A stretch of DNA of 64,000 nucleotides from Bythopirellula polymerisocia (GTDB lineage Bacteria > Planctomycetota > Planctomycetia > Pirellulales > Lacipirellulaceae), in the NCBI RefSeq assembly GCF_007860015.1, contig NZ_SJPS01000003.1:620001-684000 (forward strand), read 5' to 3'. The notes beneath the pieces are model-generated. The model saw nothing but the letters and a program-made list of their open reading frames with translations, was not told where the DNA came from and searched no databases. Below are positions 19,032 through 28,542 of this stretch, in pieces (the first letter of the stretch is position 1; each line of letters begins with the position of its first letter). Made by a program: the position numbers and the translations under genes.

Positions 19032-20298
19032 AACCCTTTACCTCTCCACTAATCTGGCCGAACGTTTCGCAGCGGTCCGCCAGTTTACCGAGACACTGTG
19101 CGAAACACTCCGTCCTGAGGATTGCTGTATTCAGTCGATGCCCAACTCCAGCCCTGTGCGTTGGCACCTAGCTCACACGACATGGTTCTTCGAAACTTTT
19201 TTGTTGAAGACGGATTCGAATTATCGTTCGTACGACGAACACTACGAAGTCTTGTTCAACTCCTACTACAACTCAGTTGGTGAGCAGTTTCCACGTGCGT
19301 TACGGGGAATGCTGACTCGACCGACGGTTGCAGAGGTTTACGACTATCGGCACGAAGTGGACCGACTGGTCACCAAGTGGTTTGGTGAGGGACAGATCGA
19401 CGCCGATCAGCAATTAGCCAAAGTGGTTGAGCTGGGGCTGCACCACGAACAGCAGCATCAGGAATTGATACTCACGGACGTGAAACACATGTTCTCGTTG
19501 AATCCCTTGCGGCCCAGATTCCGCGCTGGGTTGCGACCTTCTGCCAGCGATTCGCCAGCAAAGTGCGAGTGGATCCATTTTGAGGAAGGACTCTATACAA
19601 TCGGCCATGTCGGCGAAGGTTTTGCCTACGACAACGAAGGACCGCAACACCGTGTTTTCCTCGAGCCGTATGCTCTGGCTAGTCGCCCTGTCACCAGCGG
19701 TGAATTCCTCGAGTTCATCTCCGAGGGGGGTTACTCTCGACCTGAATTCTGGCTCTCAGAAGGCTGGCAACAAGTGCAAGTGAACGGCTGGCATCATCCA
19801 TTGTATTGGTATGAGCAGGATGGCCGGTGGCAGGAATTTACACTCTCAGGCTCCCGGCCGGTCGATTTGGCTGCCCCCGTCACGCATGTGAGTTTTTTCG
19901 AAGCGGATGCTTTTTCCCGCTGGGCCGGCGTGCGACTGCCGACTGAGGCTGAGTGGGAAGTGGCCGCTCAAGATGTCGGCATTACAGGTAACTTTGCCGA
20001 CACGCTACTTTGTTCCGGACACGCAATTCACCCTAGTAGTCGATCCGTTGATGATGGTCGCCTCGCGCAGATGTTCGGCGACATCTGGGAGTGGACAGCC
20101 AGTCAGTACACAGCCTATCCGGGTTACCAACCCGCCCCAGGTGCCTTAGGCGAGTACAACGGCAAGTTCATGTGCAACCAATTCGTGCTCCGGGGCGGGT
20201 CGTGCGCGACTTCATCGAATCACATCCGCCGTACCTATCGCAACTTTTTCGCTCCAGAGGCGCGTTGGCAATTCTCGGGATTCCGGCTGGCGAAGTAA
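19015..20298 (+). CDS. egtB: Hercynine oxygenase / sulfoxide synthase EgtB
   Basis: A 427-residue non-heme iron enzyme that couples a thiol (gamma-glutamylcysteine or cysteine) to hercynine in ergothioneine synthesis. The N-terminal DinB-like domain has the iron site: H54 in WHLAHTTWFFETF and HX3HXE at 144-150 (HEQQHQE). The C-terminal formylglycine-generating-enzyme-like domain (about 190-427) shows RLPTEAEWE near 307, GDIWEWTASQY and VLRGGSC...RRTYRNFF. The ATG at 19015 lies inside the end of the transporter gene. EgtA, EgtC and EgtE are absent here, so whether cysteine is used directly, and which lyase acts last, cannot be told. Confidence 0.95.
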   Translation: MSNQSETLYLSTNLAERFAAVRQFTETLCETLRPEDCCIQSMPNSSPVRWHLAHTTWFFETFLLKTDSNYRSYDEHYEVLFNSYYNSVGEQFPRALRGMLTRPTVAEVYDYRHEVDRLVTKWFGEGQIDADQQLAKVVELGLHHEQQHQELILTDVKHMFSLNPLRPRFRAGLRPSASDSPAKCEWIHFEEGLYTIGHVGEGFAYDNEGPQHRVFLEPYALASRPVTSGEFLEFISEGGYSRPEFWLSEGWQQVQVNGWHHPLYWYEQDGRWQEFTLSGSRPVDLAAPVTHVSFFEADAFSRWAGVRLPTEAEWEVAAQDVGITGNFADTLLCSGHAIHPSSRSVDDGRLAQMFGDIWEWTASQYTAYPGYQPAPGALGEYNGKFMCNQFVLRGGSCATSSNHIRRTYRNFFAPEARWQFSGFRLAK

Positions 20299-20344
20299 TG
20301 GAGTGGGCTCGAATTCGCGCTCTGCGGCGCTGGCGCTCCGCATT

Positions 20345-20370
20345 GCGGCTAACATAATTCCGTTAGCCGC
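20345..20370. repeat. Intergenic hairpin between convergent genes
   Basis: A perfect 9-bp stem (GCGGCTAAC with GTTAGCCGC) and an 8-base loop, in the 114-bp gap between egtB and the minus-strand Popeye-like gene. There is no U tract, so it is a weak candidate for a bidirectional terminator or a REP-like unit. Confidence 0.4.
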
Positions 20371-20412
20371 GACGCGACTGAAGAGTTCTGCTTGAATGAG
20401 CGGAGCGCGATT

Positions 20413-21126
20413 TCAATCACCGCGCCCGCCCCGTTTCTGATACGTTTCCATAACCTTTGATGGATGGGCGGCGATGAGACCTTCCTTTCGGAGTTTGTCG
20501 ACGACGTCGGCGCCGAGGATCCCCTGCACTTTCATGTGCAGTTGGGGTGAATTGTGGAACAATACCCGTAACTTATCAACAGGCCAGGAGAGATACTCGG
20601 TCGGGATGCTCGTGACCACACGAGCGCTGGCGAGTTGCTCGGTGAGAAATCCCATTTCTCCGACGAACTGATGCGAGACCACTTCGGCCACGGACCGACC
20701 ATCGACCTCTACCCTTCCCCGCCCGTTGGCGATGAGCATGAGCGCTGCCACGGGCTGATCCTGCTGCATCAAGACTTCGCCTTCCTTCGCTTTCTTCCAT
20801 TCGGCAATCGACAATAGCTTGGTGAACTCACGCGGCTTAAGCCCCCGGAAGACCGTGCGATAGAGTCGCAACTCCTCTTCACCCAGAAAGACGGGACGAC
20901 GTTCCATGATCAAGAGCGCGATTTGGATCAAGTTCACCGTGATGAAGAGCGACTGCCAAGCGATCGGCTCGTACAACGGAGTCGCACTACAACAGTAGTA
21001 GTACGGCAAGAGGCAAAACATGGCCGCCACCATCAGAATCCGGAGCCAGAGGACATCGCGGATCGAATATGCGACCAGGTAGAGGATGTTTCCCAAATGG
21101 AGAAAATTGATAACGGACATGGTCAT
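20413..21126 (-). CDS. Popeye-like membrane protein with cyclic-nucleotide-binding domain
   Basis: A 237-residue protein with up to three membrane helices in residues 1-75 (NILYLVAYSI, ILMVAAMFCLLPYYYC, LFITVNLIQIALLIM) and a cyclic-nucleotide-binding domain at about 90-215. The phosphate-binding cassette reads FVGEMGFLTEQLASARVVT, with the usual GE and R residues. This three-helix plus cNMP layout is that of Popeye-domain proteins, known from animals and some bacteria. The C-terminal tail is basic. Small-molecule sensing at the membrane is likely; ligand (cAMP, cGMP or neither) and output are unknown. It sits next to an antiporter gene, but 181 bp separate them. Confidence 0.8.
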   Translation of the reverse strand: MTMSVINFLHLGNILYLVAYSIRDVLWLRILMVAAMFCLLPYYYCCSATPLYEPIAWQSLFITVNLIQIALLIMERRPVFLGEEELRLYRTVFRGLKPREFTKLLSIAEWKKAKEGEVLMQQDQPVAALMLIANGRGRVEVDGRSVAEVVSHQFVGEMGFLTEQLASARVVTSIPTEYLSWPVDKLRVLFHNSPQLHMKVQGILGADVVDKLRKEGLIAAHPSKVMETYQKRGGRGD

Positions 21127-21307
21127 TCCCTTGCAAACTAACGACTCAGCTGCCGCGAAAAACCCCTATCCCGCTGCGTAGGCGGGACTGACGGCGCAAC
21201 AGTCGGCACCCATTATTACCCGTCCAGAGCCGGAATTCCCAGGGGAGGCGTTGTAATTCGGTGAAGTAGAGCTGCTTTGTTCGATGAGACTAAACCAGTA
21301 AAAGTCG

Positions 21308-23128
21308 TCAGACAGCAAAAAACGCTAAGGCTGTCCAGCCAACTACTGCCAGGAAGGCGGCTTGCAAAGCGACAGGGATTTGAGTCGTAACGTGATCCAT
21401 CAGATCCGCCCCAGTACACATCGAGCTGAGAATCGTGGTGTCGGAAATCGGAGAACATTGGTCACCAAACACCCCACCGTTGAGGCACGCGGCAAAACAG
21501 ATTGACATGAACAACTCCGGGTGAGCGAGATTCAGGTTGATTGAAACCGCGTGCGCCAAAGGAAGTACCAGTGGCAACGTCACTGCAAAAGTCGCCCAAC
21601 TGGTGCCCGTGGAGAAGGCAATCACCACGGCGATCAAGAACGCAGTGCCGGGCAGCAGCCAATGCCACTGGAGTGCCCCCAACAGCGAAACTAGATAGCG
21701 TCCCCCGCCAACATCCTGCGAGAGTTGGCCAATAGTAATTGCCAAAAGCAGGATCACACTGCCGAGGATGACGCCCTTCTGCCCCTCTAAAATGGCCGTG
21801 ATAATCTGGCGGAGATTCATTCCTTTGAGCCAAGCCATCACAGCCGCAAGCATTAGCGCAGCACCGAAAGCCCAGAGAACTTTGGGTGAACCGTAGAAGT
21901 AATAAGTACCCACCGCGACCCCCAGCAAGGTAATCAAAGGCAAGACGAAATCCAAGATATGGGGGGGGTAACCAATCGGGACGAATTTGTATCCTGGATC
22001 ATCTCCTGCCAAGGGCTCGGCGGTGGGGGAATTCAGTTCACCTGTCTCTCTGGCTCGTTGGCGAGCGGCCTTGAGCTTCCTCGGCATGAAAGGATGCTTT
22101 TCAATTGCGATCAGAAAAGTAAACAGGACAGAGAAGATCGCGTAGAAGCTCAAGGGAATGGATTGGAAGAAAAAAGCGACCCGATCCGTCTCGGTTGCCA
22201 GATAGGAGACTCCCACGACACCCATGAACGCCTGCACGTAGATTGGCCAGGCATTGAAGGCTAACAGAATGGCAATCGGCGACGAGGTGGCATCGACGAT
22301 AAGCGAAAGTTCCTCATGAGAGACTTTTTCCTCGTCAGCAAGCGGGCGGACTGTCGTGCCGACCAGCACGGCACTGATCGTGCCTCCCTGAAAGAAGACG
22401 ACACCCAGCATCCAGGCCACGAGCTTGGCGGTGCGAGGTCCGCGGACGAAGTGGGCCGCCATGTAATCTGCAAATGCCTCCGAGGCGCCTGTCGTGGCCC
22501 AGATTCCCATCAGCCCTCCCAGTAGCCAAAGATATAAGACAAGAATCGTGGCTGCCGTGGGAGTACCAATCGAGGGAATGAGCACTGAGTCCAAAACATT
22601 AAACTCGCCAATCAGCATCGCGCCGACAACGATTCCCGCTGATAGTGACGAAATTGGCTCCTTTGTCATCCAACAGAGAACGATTGCCGTCAGAGCTGGC
22701 AAGAAGGACCAGAATCCCCAATGCCGATAGGCGAACTGCTGAAAGTATTGTTTCTCCTGATCTCCCCCTGCTTGAGGTTGTTCATAGACGAACTGCTGGA
22801 CCGACTTCGGCGTGCCTCCTTCTCTATGCAAAGCCAACAACTTTTTGACTGTTAGCGGTGAATCAGCCAATGGAATAGCCATATCAACGCCAACCTGTTT
22901 ACCACCGAGTACGACAAACTGGTTACCAAGGTTATCGGTCTCGACGCCAACCTGTTCACCACCGAGTACGACAAACTGGTTACCGAGGCCATCGGTCTCG
23001 ACCTTCAGAGGGGTTTGTTCGACCGTCCAGGTTGGTGGTGTGCGAACGCCAACGATGATGGCAGCGACAAATGCCAGGAGGAAAACCCACAAAGCCGGGC
23101 TCTTGAATTGGCTAGCTCCCCACGACAT
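21308..23128 (-). CDS. Na+/H+ antiporter, NhaC family
   Basis: A 606-residue integral membrane protein with about 11-12 helices. Family signatures include FFQGGTISAVLVGTTVRPLAD, VDATSSPIAILLAFNAWPIY, FSTGTSWATFAVTLPLVLPLAH and CLNGGVFGDQCSPISDTTILSS. It exchanges sodium for protons and helps in pH and salt balance. Between the first helix and the main body it carries an extra extracytoplasmic region (about 30-125) with a 19-residue tandem repeat, LGNQFVVLGG in each unit. Common NhaC proteins lack this. It is close to other ion-handling genes (SLC12-type transporter on the opposite strand), which suits a marine or saline habitat. Confidence 0.92.
   Translation of the reverse strand: MSWGASQFKSPALWVFLLAFVAAIIVGVRTPPTWTVEQTPLKVETDGLGNQFVVLGGEQVGVETDNLGNQFVVLGGKQVGVDMAIPLADSPLTVKKLLALHREGGTPKSVQQFVYEQPQAGGDQEKQYFQQFAYRHWGFWSFLPALTAIVLCWMTKEPISSLSAGIVVGAMLIGEFNVLDSVLIPSIGTPTAATILVLYLWLLGGLMGIWATTGASEAFADYMAAHFVRGPRTAKLVAWMLGVVFFQGGTISAVLVGTTVRPLADEEKVSHEELSLIVDATSSPIAILLAFNAWPIYVQAFMGVVGVSYLATETDRVAFFFQSIPLSFYAIFSVLFTFLIAIEKHPFMPRKLKAARQRARETGELNSPTAEPLAGDDPGYKFVPIGYPPHILDFVLPLITLLGVAVGTYYFYGSPKVLWAFGAALMLAAVMAWLKGMNLRQIITAILEGQKGVILGSVILLLAITIGQLSQDVGGGRYLVSLLGALQWHWLLPGTAFLIAVVIAFSTGTSWATFAVTLPLVLPLAHAVSINLNLAHPELFMSICFAACLNGGVFGDQCSPISDTTILSSMCTGADLMDHVTTQIPVALQAAFLAVVGWTALAFFAV
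22887..23000. repeat. 57-bp tandem duplication inside nhaC-like gene
   Basis: Two adjacent 57-bp units, 22887-22943 and 22944-23000, differ at only a few bases. They encode VETDxLGNQFVVLGGxQVG twice in the loop after the first helix. The period is a multiple of three, so the frame is kept. Confidence 0.88.
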
Positions 23129-23382
23129 CGGCGTTAGCTTCCTGGAATAGTGATTTAGATTACGAACGACAGCAGCTCATCTTAATCTTTATCTGAGAAC
23201 CCGGAAGCCCATTGGCAACGCCCCGCCAGAGGAATCCACGGGAAAGCTCTCGCTGACCTCTCCCCGAAGTGCCAGGGGTGAGCGGACAAACTTTCCAACC
23301 AGCATTGTAACCGGTGGGTATCAGCCGCTACGATCTGCATTGTTCATTCGCGATGTATCAACTCTTTTGCAAGGAATAATAC

Positions 23383-25629
23383 ATGCCGGCAGTGGAGTCC
23401 GACGGCCAGGAAAAGAAATTCGGGGCGTTTGGAGGTGTTTTCACCCCGTGCACGCTCACGATCTTGGGCGTCATTATGTTCCTGCGGTTTGGCCAGGTGG
23501 TCGGACAAGCAGGATTCTACTCTGCGATAGCCATTGTCCTCGCGTCGAAAGTAATCACCACGCTCACGAGCCTCTCGCTATCTGCTATCGCCTCTAATAC
23601 GCGGGTCCGCGGCGGAGGTGCTTACTACATCATCAGCCGTAGCCTCGGGGTAGAATTCGGCGGGGCGATTGGCATAGTCTTCTTTCTTGCACAAGCCATC
23701 TCGGTAGCCATGTATGTCATCGGATTTACCGAGGCCCTAGTGAGCACGTTTCCTTCACTCACGGAAAAATCGTTGGCCATTGCGACCTTTGTCAACATCG
23801 TAACCTTTGCATGTGTCTACATTGGTGCAGGATGGACGATCAAGGTGCAGTATGGAATTCTCGCCGTGCTGGGGGCTGCCTTGGTCTCGTTCTATGTGGG
23901 AACAGCCAACAGCTTTTCCTTGAGCGTTCTCAAAGAGAACCTCTTGCCCCACTATACCGAGGGAGAGAATTTCTTTACGATCTTTGCCCTCTTCTTCCCC
24001 GCGGTCACAGGCATCATGGCGGGGGCCAATATGTCGGGCGATCTGAAGAACCCGGCACACTCAATTCCCCGAGGTACATTGGCTGCGGTGGCCGTCACGG
24101 CCGTTGTCTATCTTTCCCAAGCTTTTCTGTTGGCGGGGGTTAGTACCCACGAAGAACTGATAACCAATAATCTGATTGTTCGTGCAGTCTCCCGCTGGCC
24201 TATGCTCATAACGGCTGGTGTGTTTGCAGCGACGCTTTCAAGTGCCTTGGGTTCGATGATGGGTGCGCCACGAATCATGCAGGCCTTTGCCCGCGACGAG
24301 ATCTTCCCGTGGTTTAATTTCTTCGGGGCGGCCAGTGGCAAGTCGAACGAACCACGGCGGGCCACAGTGCTGACATTTGTGATTGCCCAGTGCTGTGTGC
24401 TCTTGGGTGATCTCAATGCTATCGCCCCGATTATCACTATGTTTTTCATGATTACCTACGGTCTGCTGAACCTGGCCACCTTCTACGAAGCAGTCACCAA
24501 GAATCCCAGCTATCGCCCGACATTTCGGTATTGCCACTGGTCCCTATCGCTGTTGGGTGCGATAGGGTGTCTCGGGGTCATGTTGCTCATCAACTGGGCT
24601 GTGGCATTGAGCTCGATCGTGGTGATGGCCGCAATTTATGGCTCGATCCAGTATCGCGAGATTGAAGCGCGGTGGGGAGATCTGCAGGGTGGCGTTGCCT
24701 TCGAGCGCGCCAGACGGGCACTACTGCGGCTCGAAGATACTGCTTACCACCCCAAGAACTGGCGGCCAGTGGTGCTCGCCTTGTCGAGCAGCGCCTGGAA
24801 CCGGCCACACCTGGCGATCTATGGCGAATGGCTCACCTCAGGGCACGGCGTCCTAACCCTCGCTCAGGTAGTTTGTGGAGACGTTGAAGACCATGCCGAA
24901 CGGCGTGATAGCTACGAACGCGCTCTACGCAAGTTCATTGAAAAAGAAGAGCTGCAAGCCTTCTCGGCTGTGGTGGTCGGTACCTATCTTTCCGATGGCA
25001 TCGAAGCGCTTGTACAGTGTCATGGTATCGGTGGACTCAAGCCCAATACAGTCCTCATTGGCTGGCCCAAGACGGAAACCAAGTCCGAGGCGTTCTGTGC
25101 AACGTTGCGGTTGCTGGCCAGGCTACAGCGCAGCGTGATCTGTGCGCGACTGCTATTAGATGAGGAAGTTCCCGATGGCCAACACGCCGCCGAAGATCGA
25201 GAAGCGATGCTGGCCGAGGCGTGGGAGATCCCCGAAGGGACAATCGATGTCTGGTGGCGTGGAATGAAGAATGGCGCCTTGATGATGCTCCTGGCGCATA
25301 TGTTGCAGCAGAACCCCGATTGGCGGCATAAGACGATCCGAGTTCTACGAATCGTGCCCCATGAAGATGCAGTCGATGAAGTCCGCGAGCACATCATACA
25401 ACTGGCTGCCACTTCACGGATTCGCGTCGAGCCCGTCGTGCAAGTCGCCGAAAATATCCCCCAGGTAATCCAATCGACCTCAGCGAATGCCGCCGTCGTA
25501 CTGCTGGGATTTGAAGCCCCCGCGGAGGGCGAAGAGGCTGACTTCTACTGTCGAATGGAAACCATGGTCGGTGAACTTCCCCGAGTGCTCTTCGTGGATA
25601 GCGCTGGTGGGATGGAGCTAGATTCGTAG
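23383..25629 (+). CDS. SLC12-type cation-chloride cotransporter family protein
   Basis: A 748-residue member of the APC superfamily. The start shows the family block GAFGGVFTPCTLTILGVIMFLRFGQVVG, followed by RGGGAYYIISRSLGVEFGGAIG and PAVTGIMAGANMSGDLKNPAHSIPRGT, which are typical of Na-K-Cl cotransporters. About 12 helices occupy residues 20-430. A soluble C-terminal domain (about 440-748) resembles the regulatory domain of SLC12 proteins. Bacterial members are poorly studied; amino acids or ions could be the substrate. ATG at 23383 is preceded by AAGGAA. It is divergent from the NhaC-type gene, and the 254-bp gap contains both promoters. Confidence 0.88.
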   Translation: MPAVESDGQEKKFGAFGGVFTPCTLTILGVIMFLRFGQVVGQAGFYSAIAIVLASKVITTLTSLSLSAIASNTRVRGGGAYYIISRSLGVEFGGAIGIVFFLAQAISVAMYVIGFTEALVSTFPSLTEKSLAIATFVNIVTFACVYIGAGWTIKVQYGILAVLGAALVSFYVGTANSFSLSVLKENLLPHYTEGENFFTIFALFFPAVTGIMAGANMSGDLKNPAHSIPRGTLAAVAVTAVVYLSQAFLLAGVSTHEELITNNLIVRAVSRWPMLITAGVFAATLSSALGSMMGAPRIMQAFARDEIFPWFNFFGAASGKSNEPRRATVLTFVIAQCCVLLGDLNAIAPIITMFFMITYGLLNLATFYEAVTKNPSYRPTFRYCHWSLSLLGAIGCLGVMLLINWAVALSSIVVMAAIYGSIQYREIEARWGDLQGGVAFERARRALLRLEDTAYHPKNWRPVVLALSSSAWNRPHLAIYGEWLTSGHGVLTLAQVVCGDVEDHAERRDSYERALRKFIEKEELQAFSAVVVGTYLSDGIEALVQCHGIGGLKPNTVLIGWPKTETKSEAFCATLRLLARLQRSVICARLLLDEEVPDGQHAAEDREAMLAEAWEIPEGTIDVWWRGMKNGALMMLLAHMLQQNPDWRHKTIRVLRIVPHEDAVDEVREHIIQLAATSRIRVEPVVQVAENIPQVIQSTSANAAVVLLGFEAPAEGEEADFYCRMETMVGELPRVLFVDSAGGMELDS

Positions 25630-25882
25630 CTCCCAAGGGGCTGGGTCCTATCCCACCTTAATTTCGCTGGGTATCAGTTCCTTCATACCGGTCGCAAGCT
25701 CGCTGCGGCTAAAAAAACCTCCTTAGATGAACCGGTGAAATCGGCCCTAAAGCCTTGCAGGAAATAGGGTTGCGAACAATATTGCGAGAATGCCTGAAAA
25801 CCGAGGGGAGTTTTTTTCTGATTCTCGATACCAGATAATGCGGCCCGGCGCCTTACCTATATACTGAGGCGAACTTTTCTAA

Positions 25883-26476
25883 GTGGGAACTGTATACGTG
25901 CCAGACAGCCAGCCCGAATTCGATCATACGAACGAGAATATAGCGACCCCGGCTGACCGCCGGCGTGATGCGTTTGCGCGGTTGTTTGCCAAGCATGATC
26001 GTTGGTTGTACGCGTATTTAGTGACGCTACTTGGAAACACGGCCCATGCTGAAGAGGTTTTTCAGGAAGTCTGTGTTATTTTGTGGCGCGAGTATGAGAA
26101 ATTTGAACTTGGAACCGATTTCGTGAAATGGGTGGCGGTCATTGCACACAATCAAGTGCGTAGATTCCGCCGCCAAAGCAAGCGTGTCGGCTTTCAGGTC
26201 AACGAAGTGGCATTTGATTTGTTGGCATCCGAGGCCGTAGAGAGAGTAGACCTGTTTGATTGCCGCCGCGATGCGCTCAGGCGTTGTTTATCAAAGTTGT
26301 CACCTTCGGATCGCTCGCTGGTCCAGCAGTGTTACGAAGAAGATAAGGTTAACTTTAAGGCAACCGCCCAAAAACTGGGCCGACCAGAAAATACCGTCTA
26401 CAAAGCTCTGAATCGGATTCGACGCGTATTGTATGAATGCATCAATCGAACATTGGTATCTGAAGGCTTGACATGA
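25883..26476 (+). CDS. ECF RNA polymerase sigma factor
   Basis: A 197-residue extracytoplasmic-function sigma factor of the group expanded in Rhodopirellula and relatives. Region 2 is RDAFARLFAKHDRWLYAYLVTLLGN with AEEVFQEVCVILWREYEKF. Region 4 is LSKLSPSDRSLVQQCYEEDKVNFKATAQKLGRPENTVYKALNRIRRVL. The start is taken as GTG 25883; GTG 25898 is possible. The stop overlaps the ATG of the FecR-like gene by four bases, so the pair is coupled. It probably directs transcription of nearby surface-protein genes in answer to a signal passed on by the FecR-like partner. Confidence 0.92.
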   Translation: MGTVYVPDSQPEFDHTNENIATPADRRRDAFARLFAKHDRWLYAYLVTLLGNTAHAEEVFQEVCVILWREYEKFELGTDFVKWVAVIAHNQVRRFRRQSKRVGFQVNEVAFDLLASEAVERVDLFDCRRDALRRCLSKLSPSDRSLVQQCYEEDKVNFKATAQKLGRPENTVYKALNRIRRVLYECINRTLVSEGLT

Positions 26477-28317
26477 TTGGTGATAAGGACCTATCGAACG
26501 CTGACAAGCAGAGGCTATTGCAAGTCCTGGGGGACTTGTGCAATGGCCAGCTTAATGCGCTCGACGAACCGTGGCTGCAAGACCTGCTCACCGAGAACGC
26601 TTCAGCCCGCGCCGTGTACATCGACTACTTGGAATTGGATGCTTCCCTTACTGCCGAAGGAATAACGCTTGCCGACCAAGACATGACTTCGGCGGATGCT
26701 TCGATAACAACAGCGGCTCACGACCTAGCAAACTTTTCTAGCAGTTCTGCCGTTTCGACGGGACGTAGTGGAATCGCCTCTTTCTGGCGGAAGTTGCCGT
26801 CGTGGGCAGTGGCGGCAACGCTTTTTGGAATCGCCTTGTTCTCCAGTGCGACTACCTTGGGATTGATTTCTCTGCTGAAGAGCACCGATTCTCAAGTCGC
26901 GGTTGCCTCCGCACAAGTGGTTGCGCGAATTACTGGTACTCAAAACAGTCTATGGCGACACGAAGAGACTCACCCGATTGGATACGGCTCGGAGCTTGTT
27001 GCAGGGCAAGAACTCGAACTCATAGAAGGGCTGGCTGAAATCACGTTCAATGACGGGGCAACCGTCTTGCTCGAGAGCCCAGCCCGATTCCTGGTGAAGG
27101 CACCGCATGAAGTCCGACTTGAAGAAGGACGCATGGCGGCAGTCGTTCCTGCCCAGTCACACGGGTTTCGAGTCCATACGCGGAACCTTGATATTTTCGA
27201 TGCTGGTACCGAGTTTGGGTTGATGGCCCGACAATCGGGGGCGGCCGAGTTACATGTTTTTAATGGTGCGGTAAGGGCCGATATCTTGGACTCCACGGGC
27301 AAGGCTCTGCGGCGGTTGGAACTCAATGCTTCAGAAGCAGCTCGAGTGAATCCGGTTTCCACAACCGTGGCGGAATTCCCTGCCGACAAGGCGGCCTTTG
27401 TGTGCAGCCTGGAACCAACCACCGGCCCGCGAGATGGCTTATTGGCCTACGAGGGGTTTGATTATCCCGCAGGTCCACTCGATGCCCAGAATGGCGGCTA
27501 TGGTTGGGCGGGACCCTGGTTTGGTATCGCCGCTGATAGCAAGGCCGGGCCGGACTCCAATGGTGTTGCCGTTGGAAGCCTGACATCCAAGGGAATCGTC
27601 CCGATGGGCAATAGGGCGGTGCAGACGGCACAGCAAAATCGTATCCGTCGCACGTTGGCAACTTCCATTGGCAGCGTGTTCGATGCAGCGGGCTTGGTCG
27701 AAGATCAGGATAGTGTCCGCCTCGTCGGGCGCGATGGCAAACGAGTTTACATCAGCTTTATCCAGCGCGTCTCGAAAGTCTCTGATTCCTCAGCTGAGTT
27801 TTACGGTCTTGAGCTGCATCGTGCCGATGGCAACGTCAATCGTGTGCTCTCGATTGGCAATGGTGCCGAGGATACTCTCTACGGTGCCACCTCTAACTAC
27901 AACGTATATGGGGCGGGCAATTTCCCGACATTGGGCGTCGAAGACACCGAGGCAAACCTTTACGTAGTTAAGATCACCTTTGGCGTCGAGAACCACGATG
28001 TCGTGGAGGTGTATCGCAATCCCGAGTCGCTGCGGGACGAACAAGCCTCGATTGTCGATGCGGAGCTGCATGGCAACTTTGCCTTTGATCGCATCGGCAT
28101 CGCCAGCTTCCACGGCAGTAAGATTCACGAGATCGACGAAATTCACGTCGGAACCCATTACTTGGCTGTCACAGGACGGTGGGGTGGCAAGCGTGGGCTG
28201 CAACGCCAGGGCATGGTGCAGTTACAGCAAGAACATCGGCAGCCTGGAGTGCTAACGAGGTGGACGGGGCAGAATTATGGTCGCATGGGCTTGGCGACCC
28301 TTTTTTCCGGCTACTAA
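26473..28317 (+). CDS. FecR-like transmembrane regulator with C-terminal surface domain
   Basis: A 614-residue partner of the sigma factor. Residues 1-105 are cytoplasmic, with an anti-sigma-like start (QRLLQVLGDLCNGQLNALDEPWLQDLL). One membrane helix lies at about 110-135 (WAVAATLFGIALFSSATTLGLISLL). A FecR domain spans about 165-270 (ELELIEGLAEITFNDGATVLLESPARFLV, FRVHTRNLDIFDAGTEFGL). The rest (about 315-600) is a beta-sandwich-like domain starting LLAYEGFDYPAGPLDAQNGG, as in many planctomycete anti-sigma proteins. The last 45 residues are unusually rich in Q, G and R and may reflect a frameshift near the 3' end. It likely senses a surface ligand, perhaps a glucan given the downstream genes. 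Confidence 0.88.
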   Translation: MIGDKDLSNADKQRLLQVLGDLCNGQLNALDEPWLQDLLTENASARAVYIDYLELDASLTAEGITLADQDMTSADASITTAAHDLANFSSSSAVSTGRSGIASFWRKLPSWAVAATLFGIALFSSATTLGLISLLKSTDSQVAVASAQVVARITGTQNSLWRHEETHPIGYGSELVAGQELELIEGLAEITFNDGATVLLESPARFLVKAPHEVRLEEGRMAAVVPAQSHGFRVHTRNLDIFDAGTEFGLMARQSGAAELHVFNGAVRADILDSTGKALRRLELNASEAARVNPVSTTVAEFPADKAAFVCSLEPTTGPRDGLLAYEGFDYPAGPLDAQNGGYGWAGPWFGIAADSKAGPDSNGVAVGSLTSKGIVPMGNRAVQTAQQNRIRRTLATSIGSVFDAAGLVEDQDSVRLVGRDGKRVYISFIQRVSKVSDSSAEFYGLELHRADGNVNRVLSIGNGAEDTLYGATSNYNVYGAGNFPTLGVEDTEANLYVVKITFGVENHDVVEVYRNPESLRDEQASIVDAELHGNFAFDRIGIASFHGSKIHEIDEIHVGTHYLAVTGRWGGKRGLQRQGMVQLQQEHRQPGVLTRWTGQNYGRMGLATLFSGY

Positions 28318-28542
28318 TCAATTAACTTAATGCAAGACATTCGCTAACTTTTCAAGTAGATTCCCCTATGAGAGTGACAAAATTCGTTGCCATTGGCAGT
28401 GATTGTGAGAACAATGGAAGAGTGTAACTATTTCGGTGAAGTGACGTATTCTCGGCTTGCTCAGAAAACTGAGTATGCCGTGCTACCCAACTTTCTTGTT
28501 GATTGTTTTCTTTTTTTGGGGAGAACCCCCGGAGGTGGAGTA

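Noticed and set aside
22887..23000. Tandem repeat considered as CRISPR or minisatellite array
   Set aside because: Only two units, no spacers, and in frame within a transporter gene.
28190..28317. Possible frameshift near the end of the FecR-like gene (Q/G/R-rich tail)
   Set aside because: No alternative frame gave a recognisable continuation, so the gene is kept as it reads, with the oddity noted in its entry.
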